Under the pieces are notes generated by a model, which saw only the letters and a list, made by a program, of their open reading frames with translations, searched no databases and was not told the origin of the DNA. The position numbers were made by a program, and so were the translations under genes. Positions 48,177-56,985 of a stretch of DNA of 64,000 bases are shown here, in pieces (positions within the stretch are counted from its first letter, which is position 1; each line of letters starts with the position of its first letter). The DNA comes from Candidatus Margulisiibacteriota bacterium (GTDB lineage: Bacteria > Margulisbacteria > Riflemargulisbacteria > GWF2-39-127). The stretch spans positions 29,885 through 93,884 of the forward strand of contig QKMY01000054.1 of NCBI GenBank assembly GCA_003242895.1. The letters run 5' to 3'.

Positions 48177-48275
48177 TGCTATTAAAGAGTTAAACAGGCT
48201 TGACTTTTAGTGCCTGTTAACCTATCTTATACATGCTCGAGATATTCTCATTCAAACCACGCAGAGGTATTGCTT

Positions 48276-49232
48276 ATGTTATCAATTTATAAAAGTGATG
48301 GGAAAGCATTAAACTCTTTAACGCTGGAATCTGTAGATAAGGGTAGCTGGTTCAATCTCGTCAAACCCACAGGTGACGAATTAAAATCCGTAGCTGAAGC
48401 AACAAACGTCCCAGCCGACTTCTTAAAAGCAGCCTTGGACAGGGAAGAGTTATCCCGTATTGAAATAGAATCCGACTATATCCTTCTTATTACCAATATT
48501 CCTATTATGGACGAGACGAACAATAACTTTGATACATTGCCGCTAGGGATCATCATTACAAATGAATATTTTATCACTGTCTGCGTAAAAGAAAATAATG
48601 TTTTAACCTACTTTAATTCCGAAAATGCCATGACATTCTGCACCTTTAAAAAGACTCAATTCCTCTTACAGATCTTATACCGATCAGCAAAGATCTACTT
48701 GAAGTATTTGAGGTATATTAACCATCAGACAGACAATTTAGAAAGAGATCTTCGCAGGTCCATTAAGAATAATGCCTTATTTCAGTTGCTCGATTGGCAA
48801 AAAAGTTTAGTATACTTTACTACTTCGCTAAAAGATAATGACGTCGTCTTAAAGAAATTATTGCGGATCATCAGCACAAATAATCACCAGCTAGTCTTAA
48901 AAAAATACGAGGACGATGAAGAATTGCTCGAAGACGTACTCATCGAAAATAGACAAGCCATAGAAACAGTCGAAATACATAGCAACATCCTTACAAGTAT
49001 GATGGATGCGTTTGCCTCAATCATTTCAAATAATTTGAACATCGTTATGAAATACTTAACTTCGGTCACGATCCTCGTTGCCGTTCCGACAATGATAGCC
49101 AGTTTCTTTGGAATGAACGTCCACGTTCCCTTAAATCAAAGTCCCTGGGGATTCATTGCCGTTGTCTTCATTTCCTTTTGCTCAATGAGCCTGACTGCTT
49201 TTGTCTTATGGAAAAAGGATATGTTCTCCTAA
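48276..49232 (+). CDS. corA: CorA-family magnesium transporter
   Basis: CorA (318 residues from the chosen start) is a pentameric Mg2+/Co2+ channel. The N-terminal cytoplasmic domain (about 1-250) is followed by a long helix and two C-terminal membrane segments with the family motif GMNVHVP between them. AGAGGTATTGCTT supports the ATG at 48276; the longest frame begins at a GTG 22 codons earlier without a ribosome site. The sequence ends with VLWKKDMF, the usual basic tail. Confidence 0.9.
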   Translation: MLSIYKSDGKALNSLTLESVDKGSWFNLVKPTGDELKSVAEATNVPADFLKAALDREELSRIEIESDYILLITNIPIMDETNNNFDTLPLGIIITNEYFITVCVKENNVLTYFNSENAMTFCTFKKTQFLLQILYRSAKIYLKYLRYINHQTDNLERDLRRSIKNNALFQLLDWQKSLVYFTTSLKDNDVVLKKLLRIISTNNHQLVLKKYEDDEELLEDVLIENRQAIETVEIHSNILTSMMDAFASIISNNLNIVMKYLTSVTILVAVPTMIASFFGMNVHVPLNQSPWGFIAVVFISFCSMSLTAFVLWKKDMFS

Positions 49233-49349
49233 GGCCCCGGATTTCTTTCTACTTTATTTTTTTTCCAGTTTTGCATATAATCAACGTGCAAGAGTATCCT
49301 TATCGTTGAACTATTTCCCGGAATAGTTCTATAATTAAAAGGAGCATCT

Positions 49350-49778
49350 ATGCAAAAACCAACAACGATCCCGACCTTAAAAGATACAATAATTCCCTGT
49401 TCCTCTCGTTCAGCGTTCTCGAACTTACAACAAAAACGCCCTACACTTACTATTTCATATTTCGTGAAAAATTACCTATTGCTTCTTAACTCAATTAACG
49501 CCTCCCTCGGAAGCAAAAAAAAACGCTTCAAAAATTCCCGCACAGTCAAGCCGACCTTTGCTCTGGGCTATTACGAAGATATATATACTGACAAAATCTA
49601 CTATTTAGAAGGAAATAAAGGCTCGAAATATATTACAATAGTCGAACTCGAAAAAAATGACGAGCGCTATGATCTTTACAATATCGTCGTAAGAAAAGAA
49701 AAAGGTTTAAAACTTGAGGTTGAGCAGTTTTTCTCCAGGCTTAAAAAAATAACGGAAGACTTGTCATTTATCTATTAA
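49350..49778 (+). CDS. Hypothetical protein
   Basis: The 142-residue product is basic, with Ser/Thr-rich residues 1-30 and a Lys/Arg stretch (GSKKKRFKNSRTVK) near 55-68. The second half is mixed alpha and beta, with ALGYYEDIYTDKIYYLEG and YDLYNIVVRKE. I do not recognise a family. AAAAGGAGCATCT precedes the ATG, so it is probably real. It is followed by a small interlocked-stem RNA element. Confidence 0.65.
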   Translation: MQKPTTIPTLKDTIIPCSSRSAFSNLQQKRPTLTISYFVKNYLLLLNSINASLGSKKKRFKNSRTVKPTFALGYYEDIYTDKIYYLEGNKGSKYITIVELEKNDERYDLYNIVVRKEKGLKLEVEQFFSRLKKITEDLSFIY

Positions 49779-49804
49779 GTCACTCTGATTCCGAATTATC
49801 TGGG

Positions 49805-49836
49805 CTTGCGATGCCTGAAAGCGCAAGACTCAGGCA
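49805..49836 (+). ncRNA. Compact element with two interlocked stems (possible H-type pseudoknot)
   Basis: CTTGCG (49805-49810) pairs with CGCAAG (49822-49827), and TGCCTGA (49812-49818) pairs with TCAGGCA (49830-49836). The two stems interleave as 5'S1-S2-S1'-S2', with one-, three- and two-base linkers. Both stems are perfect. It lies 27 bases after the upstream stop and 124 bases ahead of the M23 peptidase ATG. It could be a pseudoknot, or two alternative hairpins acting as a switch; with the two-base linker the full pseudoknot may be strained. Confidence 0.35.
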
Positions 49837-49959
49837 ACACCTTGATTTAAGAGAATTTTAGCTGATTATTTCTCTCTCTTTTTCATTTTTGCCTTTTCTA
49901 AAATGAAATTATCAGGTACAATGAAAAAAATTTACCGGTAAATTCGTGAAAAGGTCAGC

Positions 49960-51261
49960 ATGAATAACAGTCATACAGCTAAACTAACTATTTTTTTCTC
50001 ACTCCTGCTTATTGTGCTCTCATTACTACTATACACAAAAATCCAACTTTCTCAAAAAAACCGTAAGCCTGCCAACCATGTTGCACTCAATTTGACAATC
50101 ATTAATGGTGAACTCTCAGATAAAAAAGCAATATACGATGAGCTTCTCGGACATAAAATCTCTTCGACAGAAATATACGGGTTAACCAATTCCCTGGATA
50201 AGCTCTTCGATTTTAGAACAGCAAAACCGAAAGACAGTTACAAGCTGTGTCTTAATCCCGATAAATCTATTAATAAATTTATTTATCAAGCTAGTCCTTA
50301 TGATGTATATGTTGCAGTGAAAACAACAGAGAATGCTTTCAGCACTTACAAAGAAGCTGTCTATATAAACAAGGTACAAGCAACCAAAACCTTTACCTTG
50401 AAAAGCTCTCTCTATCAAGCTATTGCCGCAGGCGGGGAGAGAGATTCGTTAGCTAACAGCTTTGCAGATATCTTCTCCTGGGATATCGACTTCTTTCTTT
50501 ACCCGCAACCAGGAGATACCATAAAAATATATTATGAAAAATATGAAAAAGCCGGAGAACTTATTAAATATGGAAAGGTCCTCGGCGCACAGTATATCGG
50601 CAAAGAAAAAACGTTCTCTGCCTTCTTATATAACAATGGAAAAAATGAAGCTTATTATGACCTTGAAGGGAACCCTTTGCGAAAGATGTTTCGCAAAATG
50701 CCTTTAGAGTTCGGACGTATCTCGTCAACCTTTAATCTCAAAAGATTTCATCCTATTTTAAGACGGATCAGGCCTCATTTAGGAACAGACTATGCTTCAT
50801 ATTACAATGCGCCGGTTCAAGCTACAGGGACCGGATCCGTCTCCTTCTCAGGTTGGCTCGGAGGATATGGAAATCTGGTCATCATCCGGCACCCTAATGG
50901 CTACGAAACCTACTATGGCCACAACTCAAAAAATCTCGTCAGGACCGGACAGCAGATCGATCAAGGCCAAACGATTGCACTCGTCGGCAGCACCGGACAA
51001 TCGACAGGGCCTCATGTTCATTATGAGGTCAGATGCAGAAACATTCCAATTAATCCATCTTCACTAAAAACAATCAGCTTACATTCCCTTACAGGAAATG
51101 AGTTATCCAACTATAAGCAGGGAATAGAAAAACAAGTAGCCTTGTTGAATTCCAACAAAGATATGGTTTTTGCTAAAAACACTCAAAAAGAGAATAATCT
51201 CGTTAAAAATGTTTTCAAGAATATTTTTTCTATGGTCAATAAAATATTTATTTTTGCTTAA
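49960..51261 (+). CDS. M23-family peptidoglycan endopeptidase
   Basis: This 433-residue protein is anchored by one N-terminal helix (about 8-30). A middle region (about 45-235) resembles the OapA/LysM-associated part of murein hydrolase activators and DD-endopeptidases. The M23 metallopeptidase domain follows, with zinc ligands His273 and Asp277 (HLGTDYA) and His354 (HVHYE), and catalytic His321 (YYGHN). All needed residues are present, so it should be an active cell-wall enzyme, similar in layout to MepM. The last 70 residues are of low complexity. Confidence 0.9.
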   Translation: MNNSHTAKLTIFFSLLLIVLSLLLYTKIQLSQKNRKPANHVALNLTIINGELSDKKAIYDELLGHKISSTEIYGLTNSLDKLFDFRTAKPKDSYKLCLNPDKSINKFIYQASPYDVYVAVKTTENAFSTYKEAVYINKVQATKTFTLKSSLYQAIAAGGERDSLANSFADIFSWDIDFFLYPQPGDTIKIYYEKYEKAGELIKYGKVLGAQYIGKEKTFSAFLYNNGKNEAYYDLEGNPLRKMFRKMPLEFGRISSTFNLKRFHPILRRIRPHLGTDYASYYNAPVQATGTGSVSFSGWLGGYGNLVIIRHPNGYETYYGHNSKNLVRTGQQIDQGQTIALVGSTGQSTGPHVHYEVRCRNIPINPSSLKTISLHSLTGNELSNYKQGIEKQVALLNSNKDMVFAKNTQKENNLVKNVFKNIFSMVNKIFIFA

Positions 51262-51329
51262 CTAATTTCCCTTTGAACTATACTTAAAAAATATGTATAT
51301 TATATATAATCTAATTAAGGAGATTTTTT

Positions 51330-52295
51330 ATGAGAATTTTATCCGGCATACAGCCCTCAGGGCCACTTCACATCGGAAATTATTTCGGGATGATGAAAAA
51401 GATGATCCAATATCAGGAAACATCGCAACTCCTCTGCTTCATCGCCAATTACCATGCGTTGACATCAATAAGCAACAGCACTCTGTTAGCTGAGAATACA
51501 CTTGAGGCAGCAATAAGCTTCTTAGCACTAGGACTGGACCCGAATAAAAGCATTTTTTGGGTCCAATCGGATATCCCTGAAGTGACGGAATTAACATGGA
51601 TACTTGCCAATATTACCCCGGTAGGGCTCATGGAAAGAAGTCACTCCTATAAAGACAAAATCGCCAAAGGGTTAGCACCAAATATGGGACTCTTTAATTA
51701 TCCGATACTTATGGCATCAGACATCCTTCTCTACCAATCCGAAAAAGTTCCAGTTGGAAAAGATCAAAAACAGCATGTAGAAATTACCCGGGATATTGCC
51801 ATTAGGTTTAATAATGAATATGGAGATATTTTTACCATCCCTGAACCGGAAATCGATGAAAACGTAGCAACGATACCCGGTATCGATGGTCAAAAAATGT
51901 CAAAATCTTATAATAATACGATTGAAATCTTTACGGATAAAGCGACATTAAAGACAAAAGTCATGAGCATCGTAACAGATTCACTTCCGGTAGATGCATC
52001 GAAAGACCCGGACAAATGCAATGTGTTCAATATATATAAGCTGTTCATTCCCACTGAAGAAGAAGCTATCCTGAGAAACCGGTATATAAACGGCGGGCTT
52101 AAGTATTCGGAAGTAAAAAAAGAGCTAGTCGAAATTATCTGGAACTTCTATGCTCCATATCGAGAGAAATACGAAGACCTGAAAGCACATCCGGAAGTTG
52201 TCAGAACCATACTCAAAACCGGCGAAAAACGAGCACGCGAAATTGCACAGCCGACCATTGAAAAAGTCAAGAAATCAATAGGTTTACGCTATTAA
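51330..52295 (+). CDS. trpS: Tryptophanyl-tRNA synthetase
   Basis: TrpS (321 residues) charges tRNA-Trp. The class I HIGH motif is PSGPLHIGNYFG (10-21) and the KMSKS loop is KMSKSYNN. Other family stretches are FIANYHALTS, WVQSDIPEVTEL, NYPILMASDILLY and PVGKDQKQHVE. TTAAGGAG precedes the ATG. The downstream HD-domain gene starts within its stop codon. Confidence 0.96.
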   Translation: MRILSGIQPSGPLHIGNYFGMMKKMIQYQETSQLLCFIANYHALTSISNSTLLAENTLEAAISFLALGLDPNKSIFWVQSDIPEVTELTWILANITPVGLMERSHSYKDKIAKGLAPNMGLFNYPILMASDILLYQSEKVPVGKDQKQHVEITRDIAIRFNNEYGDIFTIPEPEIDENVATIPGIDGQKMSKSYNNTIEIFTDKATLKTKVMSIVTDSLPVDASKDPDKCNVFNIYKLFIPTEEEAILRNRYINGGLKYSEVKKELVEIIWNFYAPYREKYEDLKAHPEVVRTILKTGEKRAREIAQPTIEKVKKSIGLRY

Positions 52296-52951
52296 TGGAA
52301 ACAAAGATTGCGCCAGAAACGCTTGAGCTTATTAAAAGCGATGTAAAAACCATCTTCGAAAACAGCCGGGGAAGCCATGATCTTGACCATACTCACAGGG
52401 TGTACAACCTTTGCCTCCGTATAGGCCATATTGAACACGCAAACAAAGAAGTCATTACCTTGGCAGCGCTGCTTCATGATATTGGCAGACAGAAACAAGA
52501 CAGTAGCCAGGGAAAAGTCTGCCATGCCAGGTACGGGTCAGTACTGGCAGAAAAAGTTTTAATGAAATACAATTTCCCTGATGATTTTATAAAGAAGATT
52601 ACCCACTGCATCGAAACACATCGATTCAGGAACAATAAGCCACCTGTCAGCCTTGAGGCAAAAGTACTGTTTGATGCCGACAAGCTTGATGCCATTGGTG
52701 CCGTGGGAATTGGCCGGGCATTCCTTTTTGCCGGAGAAATAGGAGCAAAGCTTCATAACCAAAATGGCGAGATCACTCAAACCCAGGAATATTCTATCGA
52801 AGATACTGCCTATAGGGAGTATATGGTCAAACTCCGCTATATTAAAGATAAAATGCTGACAGACGAAGGAAAAAGGCTGGCACAAGGACGGCATCAGTTT
52901 ATGGTAGAGTTCTTCGACCGGCTCGATCAAGAATGTAATGGTCTGAGTTAA
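52295..52951 (+). CDS. HD-domain phosphohydrolase
   Basis: This 218-residue protein has an HD metal-dependent hydrolase domain. The ligands are in order: His34 in DHTHRVYNL, the His61-Asp62 pair in LLHDIGR, later a CIETHRF His and DADKLDAIG with the final Asp. It resembles YedJ/YpgQ-type small hydrolases acting on nucleotides. The start overlaps the trpS stop (TAATG), so it is coupled to that gene. Confidence 0.87.
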   Translation: METKIAPETLELIKSDVKTIFENSRGSHDLDHTHRVYNLCLRIGHIEHANKEVITLAALLHDIGRQKQDSSQGKVCHARYGSVLAEKVLMKYNFPDDFIKKITHCIETHRFRNNKPPVSLEAKVLFDADKLDAIGAVGIGRAFLFAGEIGAKLHNQNGEITQTQEYSIEDTAYREYMVKLRYIKDKMLTDEGKRLAQGRHQFMVEFFDRLDQECNGLS

Positions 52952-53097
52952 ACCCTGATAACTCTTTTATATTTTCCCTACTTGGGGTATTATAGGCTTA
53001 GGTATAAGAAAATAGTATATTTTAAATAATTCTTTGCAATTTATTCATGAAGCTTTCGATACATTAATATAAATCATAACCGTAGGGGGCTCCTCAA

Positions 53098-53349
53098 ATG
53101 AAAAAAGAAATAAGTATATCAGAGAATTTTTGGAAGGAGTTTGAATCGAGAGGATTCTCTTATGAAAAAGAAACCGGCGGTATTTTTGCTACTGAATATA
53201 AAGAAGCCAGAATCAAACAGCATGGTCCCAAAGTATACCAGATAACTCAACCGGAAAATACACTAAAAATCACAATTATTGACCCGAAGTTATTTCTTGA
53301 AACAGTAAAAAAAATAGAAGGTATGGTTAATTTTAAACTTTTCGAATAA
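53098..53349 (+). CDS. Small hypothetical protein
   Basis: The 83-residue product, beginning MKKEISISENFWKEFESRGF, is compact and mixed alpha and beta, with a YQITQPENTLKITII strand pair in the middle. I do not recognise a family. AGGGGG precedes the ATG and a textbook terminator follows, so it is a single-gene transcript and probably real. It lies just ahead of the signalling cluster. Confidence 0.62.
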   Translation: MKKEISISENFWKEFESRGFSYEKETGGIFATEYKEARIKQHGPKVYQITQPENTLKITIIDPKLFLETVKKIEGMVNFKLFE

Positions 53350-53372
53350 TTATTGTTATTAATTTATCTTTT

Positions 53373-53404
53373 AAAAAAGCAGGCCTATAAAGCCTGCTTT
53401 TTTT
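53373..53404 (+). terminator. Rho-independent terminator
   Basis: AAAGCAGGC (53376-53384) pairs with GCCTGCTTT (53392-53400) around a seven-base loop, followed by a T-run. It is 27 bases past the stop of the small gene at 53098. Confidence 0.88.
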
Positions 53405-53516
53405 ATAGGCGGAACAAAACATCATAATTGCAAAACAATTTGGTGATGATTATAAATGTGCTTTTCATCCTAAGCATTATTGACATAATTTTATCATAGG
53501 TTAATATTTAATTAGC

Positions 53517-54344
53517 ATGATAAAAAAAATGGAAAACCCAAACATTTCGAAAGATGAAATCGCTGAACTTAAAAATATTGTTAAGTATCAGCAGACTATC
53601 ATTAAAAATTATCAACAGAAATTAAAACAAAAAACTCTGGATACCTTCCTGGCCGCAAATCTTTCTTCTTTCGGAAGCTTCTATTATCAACTTTATTCAT
53701 ATATCACCAAAGTTAAAACTCCCTTGACGATACTTCGCGGACATATACAAATGCTGAGAAAAAAAGTAGTTAATATGGATCCGACAAATGCTTTCTTATT
53801 ATCAGAAGAGTTCAACCTCTTTGAGAAAAACATAGCTACAATCTATGACATTCTCTCTTCCGTCGACTCGTTCCATTCTCAAATCCCGCACGACCCTCAA
53901 GAAATACAACTTTCTCTGTATCTCAATACTTTTCAAAACAAAATAGCCACAATTATAGATAAATATGATATCAATTTTTCGATCTCATGCCCAGACCACA
54001 TCTCTTTGGTTATAAATCCGTTAATGCTTGACCTGATGTTTATTAACATCATCCAAGCGATAATAAACGTAGCGAATTACTCAAATAATAAAGAAAAGCA
54101 TTTTACGCTTTCAGTTTTTCACACTGACACATCGATAATCATTACCTGTAATGACAACCTATCCACCTATAATGATGATCATTTTAACAAAAAAAGCGCT
54201 ACTGTAACTACTGCCCAGAACAGGGAAGAGTATAATGTTTCTATATTAAATTGGATAGTTGAAGAACTCGGGGGGAAGATTGAAATTAAATATCATTCAC
54301 ATGAGATACTAATTATCATAGAATTGCCGGAAAATGTTAAATAA
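53517..54344 (+). CDS. Degenerate histidine-kinase-like protein
   Basis: This 275-residue protein has the layout of a cytoplasmic kinase core: an N-terminal coiled coil (about 12-42), a dimerisation helix pair with KVKTPLTILRGHIQML (65-80), and an ATPase-like domain. The phospho-acceptor position in the SHEL(K/R)TPL motif is Thr64 (ITKVKTPL). The N box is degenerate, the DxGxG motif reads NDNLST (212-217), and no glycine-rich G2 box is seen. It is therefore probably inactive and may act as a scaffold or regulator. Its end overlaps the start of the receiver-kinase gene. Confidence 0.62.
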   Translation: MIKKMENPNISKDEIAELKNIVKYQQTIIKNYQQKLKQKTLDTFLAANLSSFGSFYYQLYSYITKVKTPLTILRGHIQMLRKKVVNMDPTNAFLLSEEFNLFEKNIATIYDILSSVDSFHSQIPHDPQEIQLSLYLNTFQNKIATIIDKYDINFSISCPDHISLVINPLMLDLMFINIIQAIINVANYSNNKEKHFTLSVFHTDTSIIITCNDNLSTYNDDHFNKKSATVTTAQNREEYNVSILNWIVEELGGKIEIKYHSHEILIIIELPENVK

Positions 54345-55557
54345 CATAAAAGGACACAAAATACTCGTTGTTGATAATGATGACGAAATCCGAAGATTTT
54401 TAATTATCCTTCTTATCTCAGAAGATTTTGACGTCGATTTTGCTTCTGAAGGGGAAGAAGCCTTAAAGAAAATAGCCGAAAATGAGTATGGTGCAATCCT
54501 GTGTGAAATTAATCTGCCAGGGGTCAATGGCTTATCCTTACTAAAAAAGTTAAAAAAGATAAACGTTCATACCGAAGCAATCATGCTTTCCTACAAAAGT
54601 ACTATCGCCGAAGCGATAGAAGCCTTACGACTTGGTGCCTTCGATTATTTATCAAAGCCCTTTGAAAATATCGATATTATTTCGAATACTTTGACAAAAG
54701 CCCTAAAAAGTTATGTTATTAAGCTGCAAAATCAGTCATTGATCAAACAACTCACCGAAAACAACAAAAATCTGGAAACTATTGTTAAGAAAAAAACAGG
54801 GAAACTAGCCCAATCAAATAAAAAAATACTTGAAGCAAACGCACAACTGATTACCTTACAAGAAAGTTTACTTGAAGAAAGAAAGCTTTCTGCCCTTGGC
54901 TCAATAACTGCGGGATTCGCTCATGAGATCAACAATCCCATACAAAATATTCTTATTTATGCAGAATTGCTTTTGGGAAGGATTCCCGGAGATTGCCAGG
55001 ACCATGAATTCTGCGAAATCATTAAAAATGAGGTTGATCGCATTTCCAGCATCACGAACAAAATATTAAACTTTTCAAGAAAAAGCAGTTATAGTCAGAA
55101 AGAAATAATCAATTTGTTTGAGTTTGTTACAGATCTTTTTGAAAATAACAGAAACAAATTAGCAAACAAGAACATTATCTCCAAAATCCAGATAGATCCT
55201 GAATACTATATAGTCTGTGACAAAAACGAACTTTATCAGATATTCCTCAACCTGTTGCTTAATTCCATTGATGCAATAAAAAAAGAAGGAGGATACATTT
55301 CCATTGAAGCAAGAAAAACAAAAAAAATAATTGAAGTACTCTTTATTGACTCCGGAAGCGGAATACAAAAAGAAAATCAGCTACATATATTCGAGCCGTT
55401 TTTTTCTACAAAAGATGTGGGAAAAGGGACCGGTCTTGGACTTTATATTTCTTACAATTTGCTTAAAAAAAATAAAGCGACTATCACCTTGCACGAATCT
55501 TCGAAACAAGGCACCAGTTTCAAAATCAGCTTACCCTGGCAAGAAATAAAAGCTTAA
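54334..55557 (+). CDS. Receiver-histidine kinase hybrid with Glu in place of the phospho-acceptor Asp
   Basis: The 407-residue protein starts with a CheY-like receiver (about 8-120), then a coiled coil (about 130-180), an NtrB-type HisKA with His197 in AGFAHEINNP, and an HATPase domain with NLLLNSID, DSGSGI and GTGLGLYIS. In the receiver the acidic pair is present (Asp14, Asp16/17), as are Ser86 and Lys108, but the phospho-acceptor is Glu58 in LCEINLPG. A Glu there often mimics the phosphorylated state. It overlaps the preceding degenerate kinase gene by 11 bases, so the two are probably made together. Confidence 0.85.
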   Translation: MLNNIKGHKILVVDNDDEIRRFLIILLISEDFDVDFASEGEEALKKIAENEYGAILCEINLPGVNGLSLLKKLKKINVHTEAIMLSYKSTIAEAIEALRLGAFDYLSKPFENIDIISNTLTKALKSYVIKLQNQSLIKQLTENNKNLETIVKKKTGKLAQSNKKILEANAQLITLQESLLEERKLSALGSITAGFAHEINNPIQNILIYAELLLGRIPGDCQDHEFCEIIKNEVDRISSITNKILNFSRKSSYSQKEIINLFEFVTDLFENNRNKLANKNIISKIQIDPEYYIVCDKNELYQIFLNLLLNSIDAIKKEGGYISIEARKTKKIIEVLFIDSGSGIQKENQLHIFEPFFSTKDVGKGTGLGLYISYNLLKKNKATITLHESSKQGTSFKISLPWQEIKA

Positions 55558-55781
55558 TTTAGAACAATTTTGCTTCCGTTTAAATCAAACCCGTTAAGTT
55601 TTGACTTTATTTCTTGTTCGGATTTTTCATCGATAGTCAGATACCCGAAGCCTAATGACCGATCAGTGTATTTATCTTTAAAGATCCCTACTTTGGCAAT
55701 CATTGCTTGAGTATTTAAGGTTCTGCTCAGCTCAGCTTCAGATATATCTTCAGGAATATTTCCTATAAACAAGTTTTTCAT
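55554..55781 (-). CDS. RNA-recognition-motif (RRM) protein
   Basis: This 75-residue protein is a single RRM domain, starting MKNLFIGNIPEDISEAELSR with RNP2 as LFIGNI and RNP1 as LGFGYLTI. Single-RRM proteins of this size are common in cyanobacteria and several other phyla and are often cold-induced. AAAGGAG precedes the ATG. Its end overlaps the end of the convergent kinase by 4 bases. Confidence 0.9.
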   Translation of the reverse strand: MKNLFIGNIPEDISEAELSRTLNTQAMIAKVGIFKDKYTDRSLGFGYLTIDEKSEQEIKSKLNGFDLNGSKIVLN

Positions 55782-55858
55782 ATTATCATACTCCTTTCGG
55801 AGAAAATGGTAAAATTTTCTCCTGCCCCATTTTTCAAAACAAAATCACCTGCACTATA

Positions 55859-56983
55859 TTATATTTTTTCTGCTGAAGCAAGTGGTAAGGTGATGGTAAA
55901 CGTACTACCTTTACTCAATTCACTAACAAGGCCGATCGTCCCGCGATGGGCCTCCATTGCAAGTTTGCAAAAGGTCAACCCTAGCCCGGTATCGTATTTT
56001 TGTGTCATCTTCGTAGTCAATTTAGAAAATTTTTCGAAGATGGTTTTCTGAAACTCTTCCGGAATCCCCTCTCCAGTATCACGCACACCGATGCTAACCG
56101 CATCTTCAGTTCTTGAAAAAAGTACGGTAATGGTTCCCGCACGCGGCGTGTGTTTAATCGCATTGGTCAAGAGATTCATCATTACTCGCTTAATTATAGA
56201 AATATCAGCAAAAGTCTCCATCCCTTCAGAAGGAAAATCCAGAACAACCTTAAGCTTTCGCTCTTCAAATAGATGATTCAATTCGGTCATTAATTCCTCT
56301 ACCAGCTGACGCGAGTCAAACTGTTCCAGATCTAATTCCATTTTTCCTTCTTCCATCTTCGTAATATCAAGCAGATTCATAACCATGTTAAGCAATTCTT
56401 TTACGTTAAGTCGACAGTTCATTAAAAACTTCTTCTGATCAGCGTCAAGATTGCTCGTAAATGAAATATCAAGCAATATATCGATGGTCAACATTATTCC
56501 TGAAATTGGGGTCTTCATATCATGGATGATCATGTGAGTGAGATCATTTTTTAACTTATCTAATTGTTCCAACTTCTGATTTTTCTCTTTCAATTCCCTC
56601 GTTAATTTGCATATCCGGCTAAAAGCATTTACTCTCGCCACAATCTCCTTATTATTAAAAGGTTTAGTCAGATATTCATCGACACCAATATCTAAGCCCT
56701 CGATACTATCATCTGTCGTATTTTTACCAGTAAGCATAATGAATATTGTATCTTTCAACTCACTATCCTTTTTAACCTGCATACAAAACTCCAAGCCGTC
56801 CATAACCGGCATCATCGAATCAGAAATAATGATGGAGGGGCGTTCCCTCCTGGTTATCTCCAGGCCCTCTTTCCCATTCTCCGCTGATAAAATACAATAT
56901 CCCTCTCGTTTTAAATAGAGTGATAAAACATCCCGGATGTGCTTCTCGTCATCAACTATTAGTATTTTTTCGAAACAGTTCAT
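55859..56983 (-). CDS. Receiver-histidine kinase hybrid (intact)
   Basis: The 374-residue protein has an N-terminal receiver with the phospho-acceptor Asp55 in ISDSMMP, acidic pair VDDE, Thr in MLTGKN, and Lys107 in LTKPF. A coiled coil leads to HisKA with His154 in IIHDMKTPI, then HATPase with NLLTNAIKHT, DTGEGIP and GLGLTFCK. All catalytic residues look intact. It directly follows the GAF-PAS kinase gene (2 bases apart) and may receive phosphate from it. Confidence 0.93.
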   Translation of the reverse strand: MNCFEKILIVDDEKHIRDVLSLYLKREGYCILSAENGKEGLEITRRERPSIIISDSMMPVMDGLEFCMQVKKDSELKDTIFIMLTGKNTTDDSIEGLDIGVDEYLTKPFNNKEIVARVNAFSRICKLTRELKEKNQKLEQLDKLKNDLTHMIIHDMKTPISGIMLTIDILLDISFTSNLDADQKKFLMNCRLNVKELLNMVMNLLDITKMEEGKMELDLEQFDSRQLVEELMTELNHLFEERKLKVVLDFPSEGMETFADISIIKRVMMNLLTNAIKHTPRAGTITVLFSRTEDAVSIGVRDTGEGIPEEFQKTIFEKFSKLTTKMTQKYDTGLGLTFCKLAMEAHRGTIGLVSELSKGSTFTITLPLASAEKI

Positions 56984-56985
56984 TA

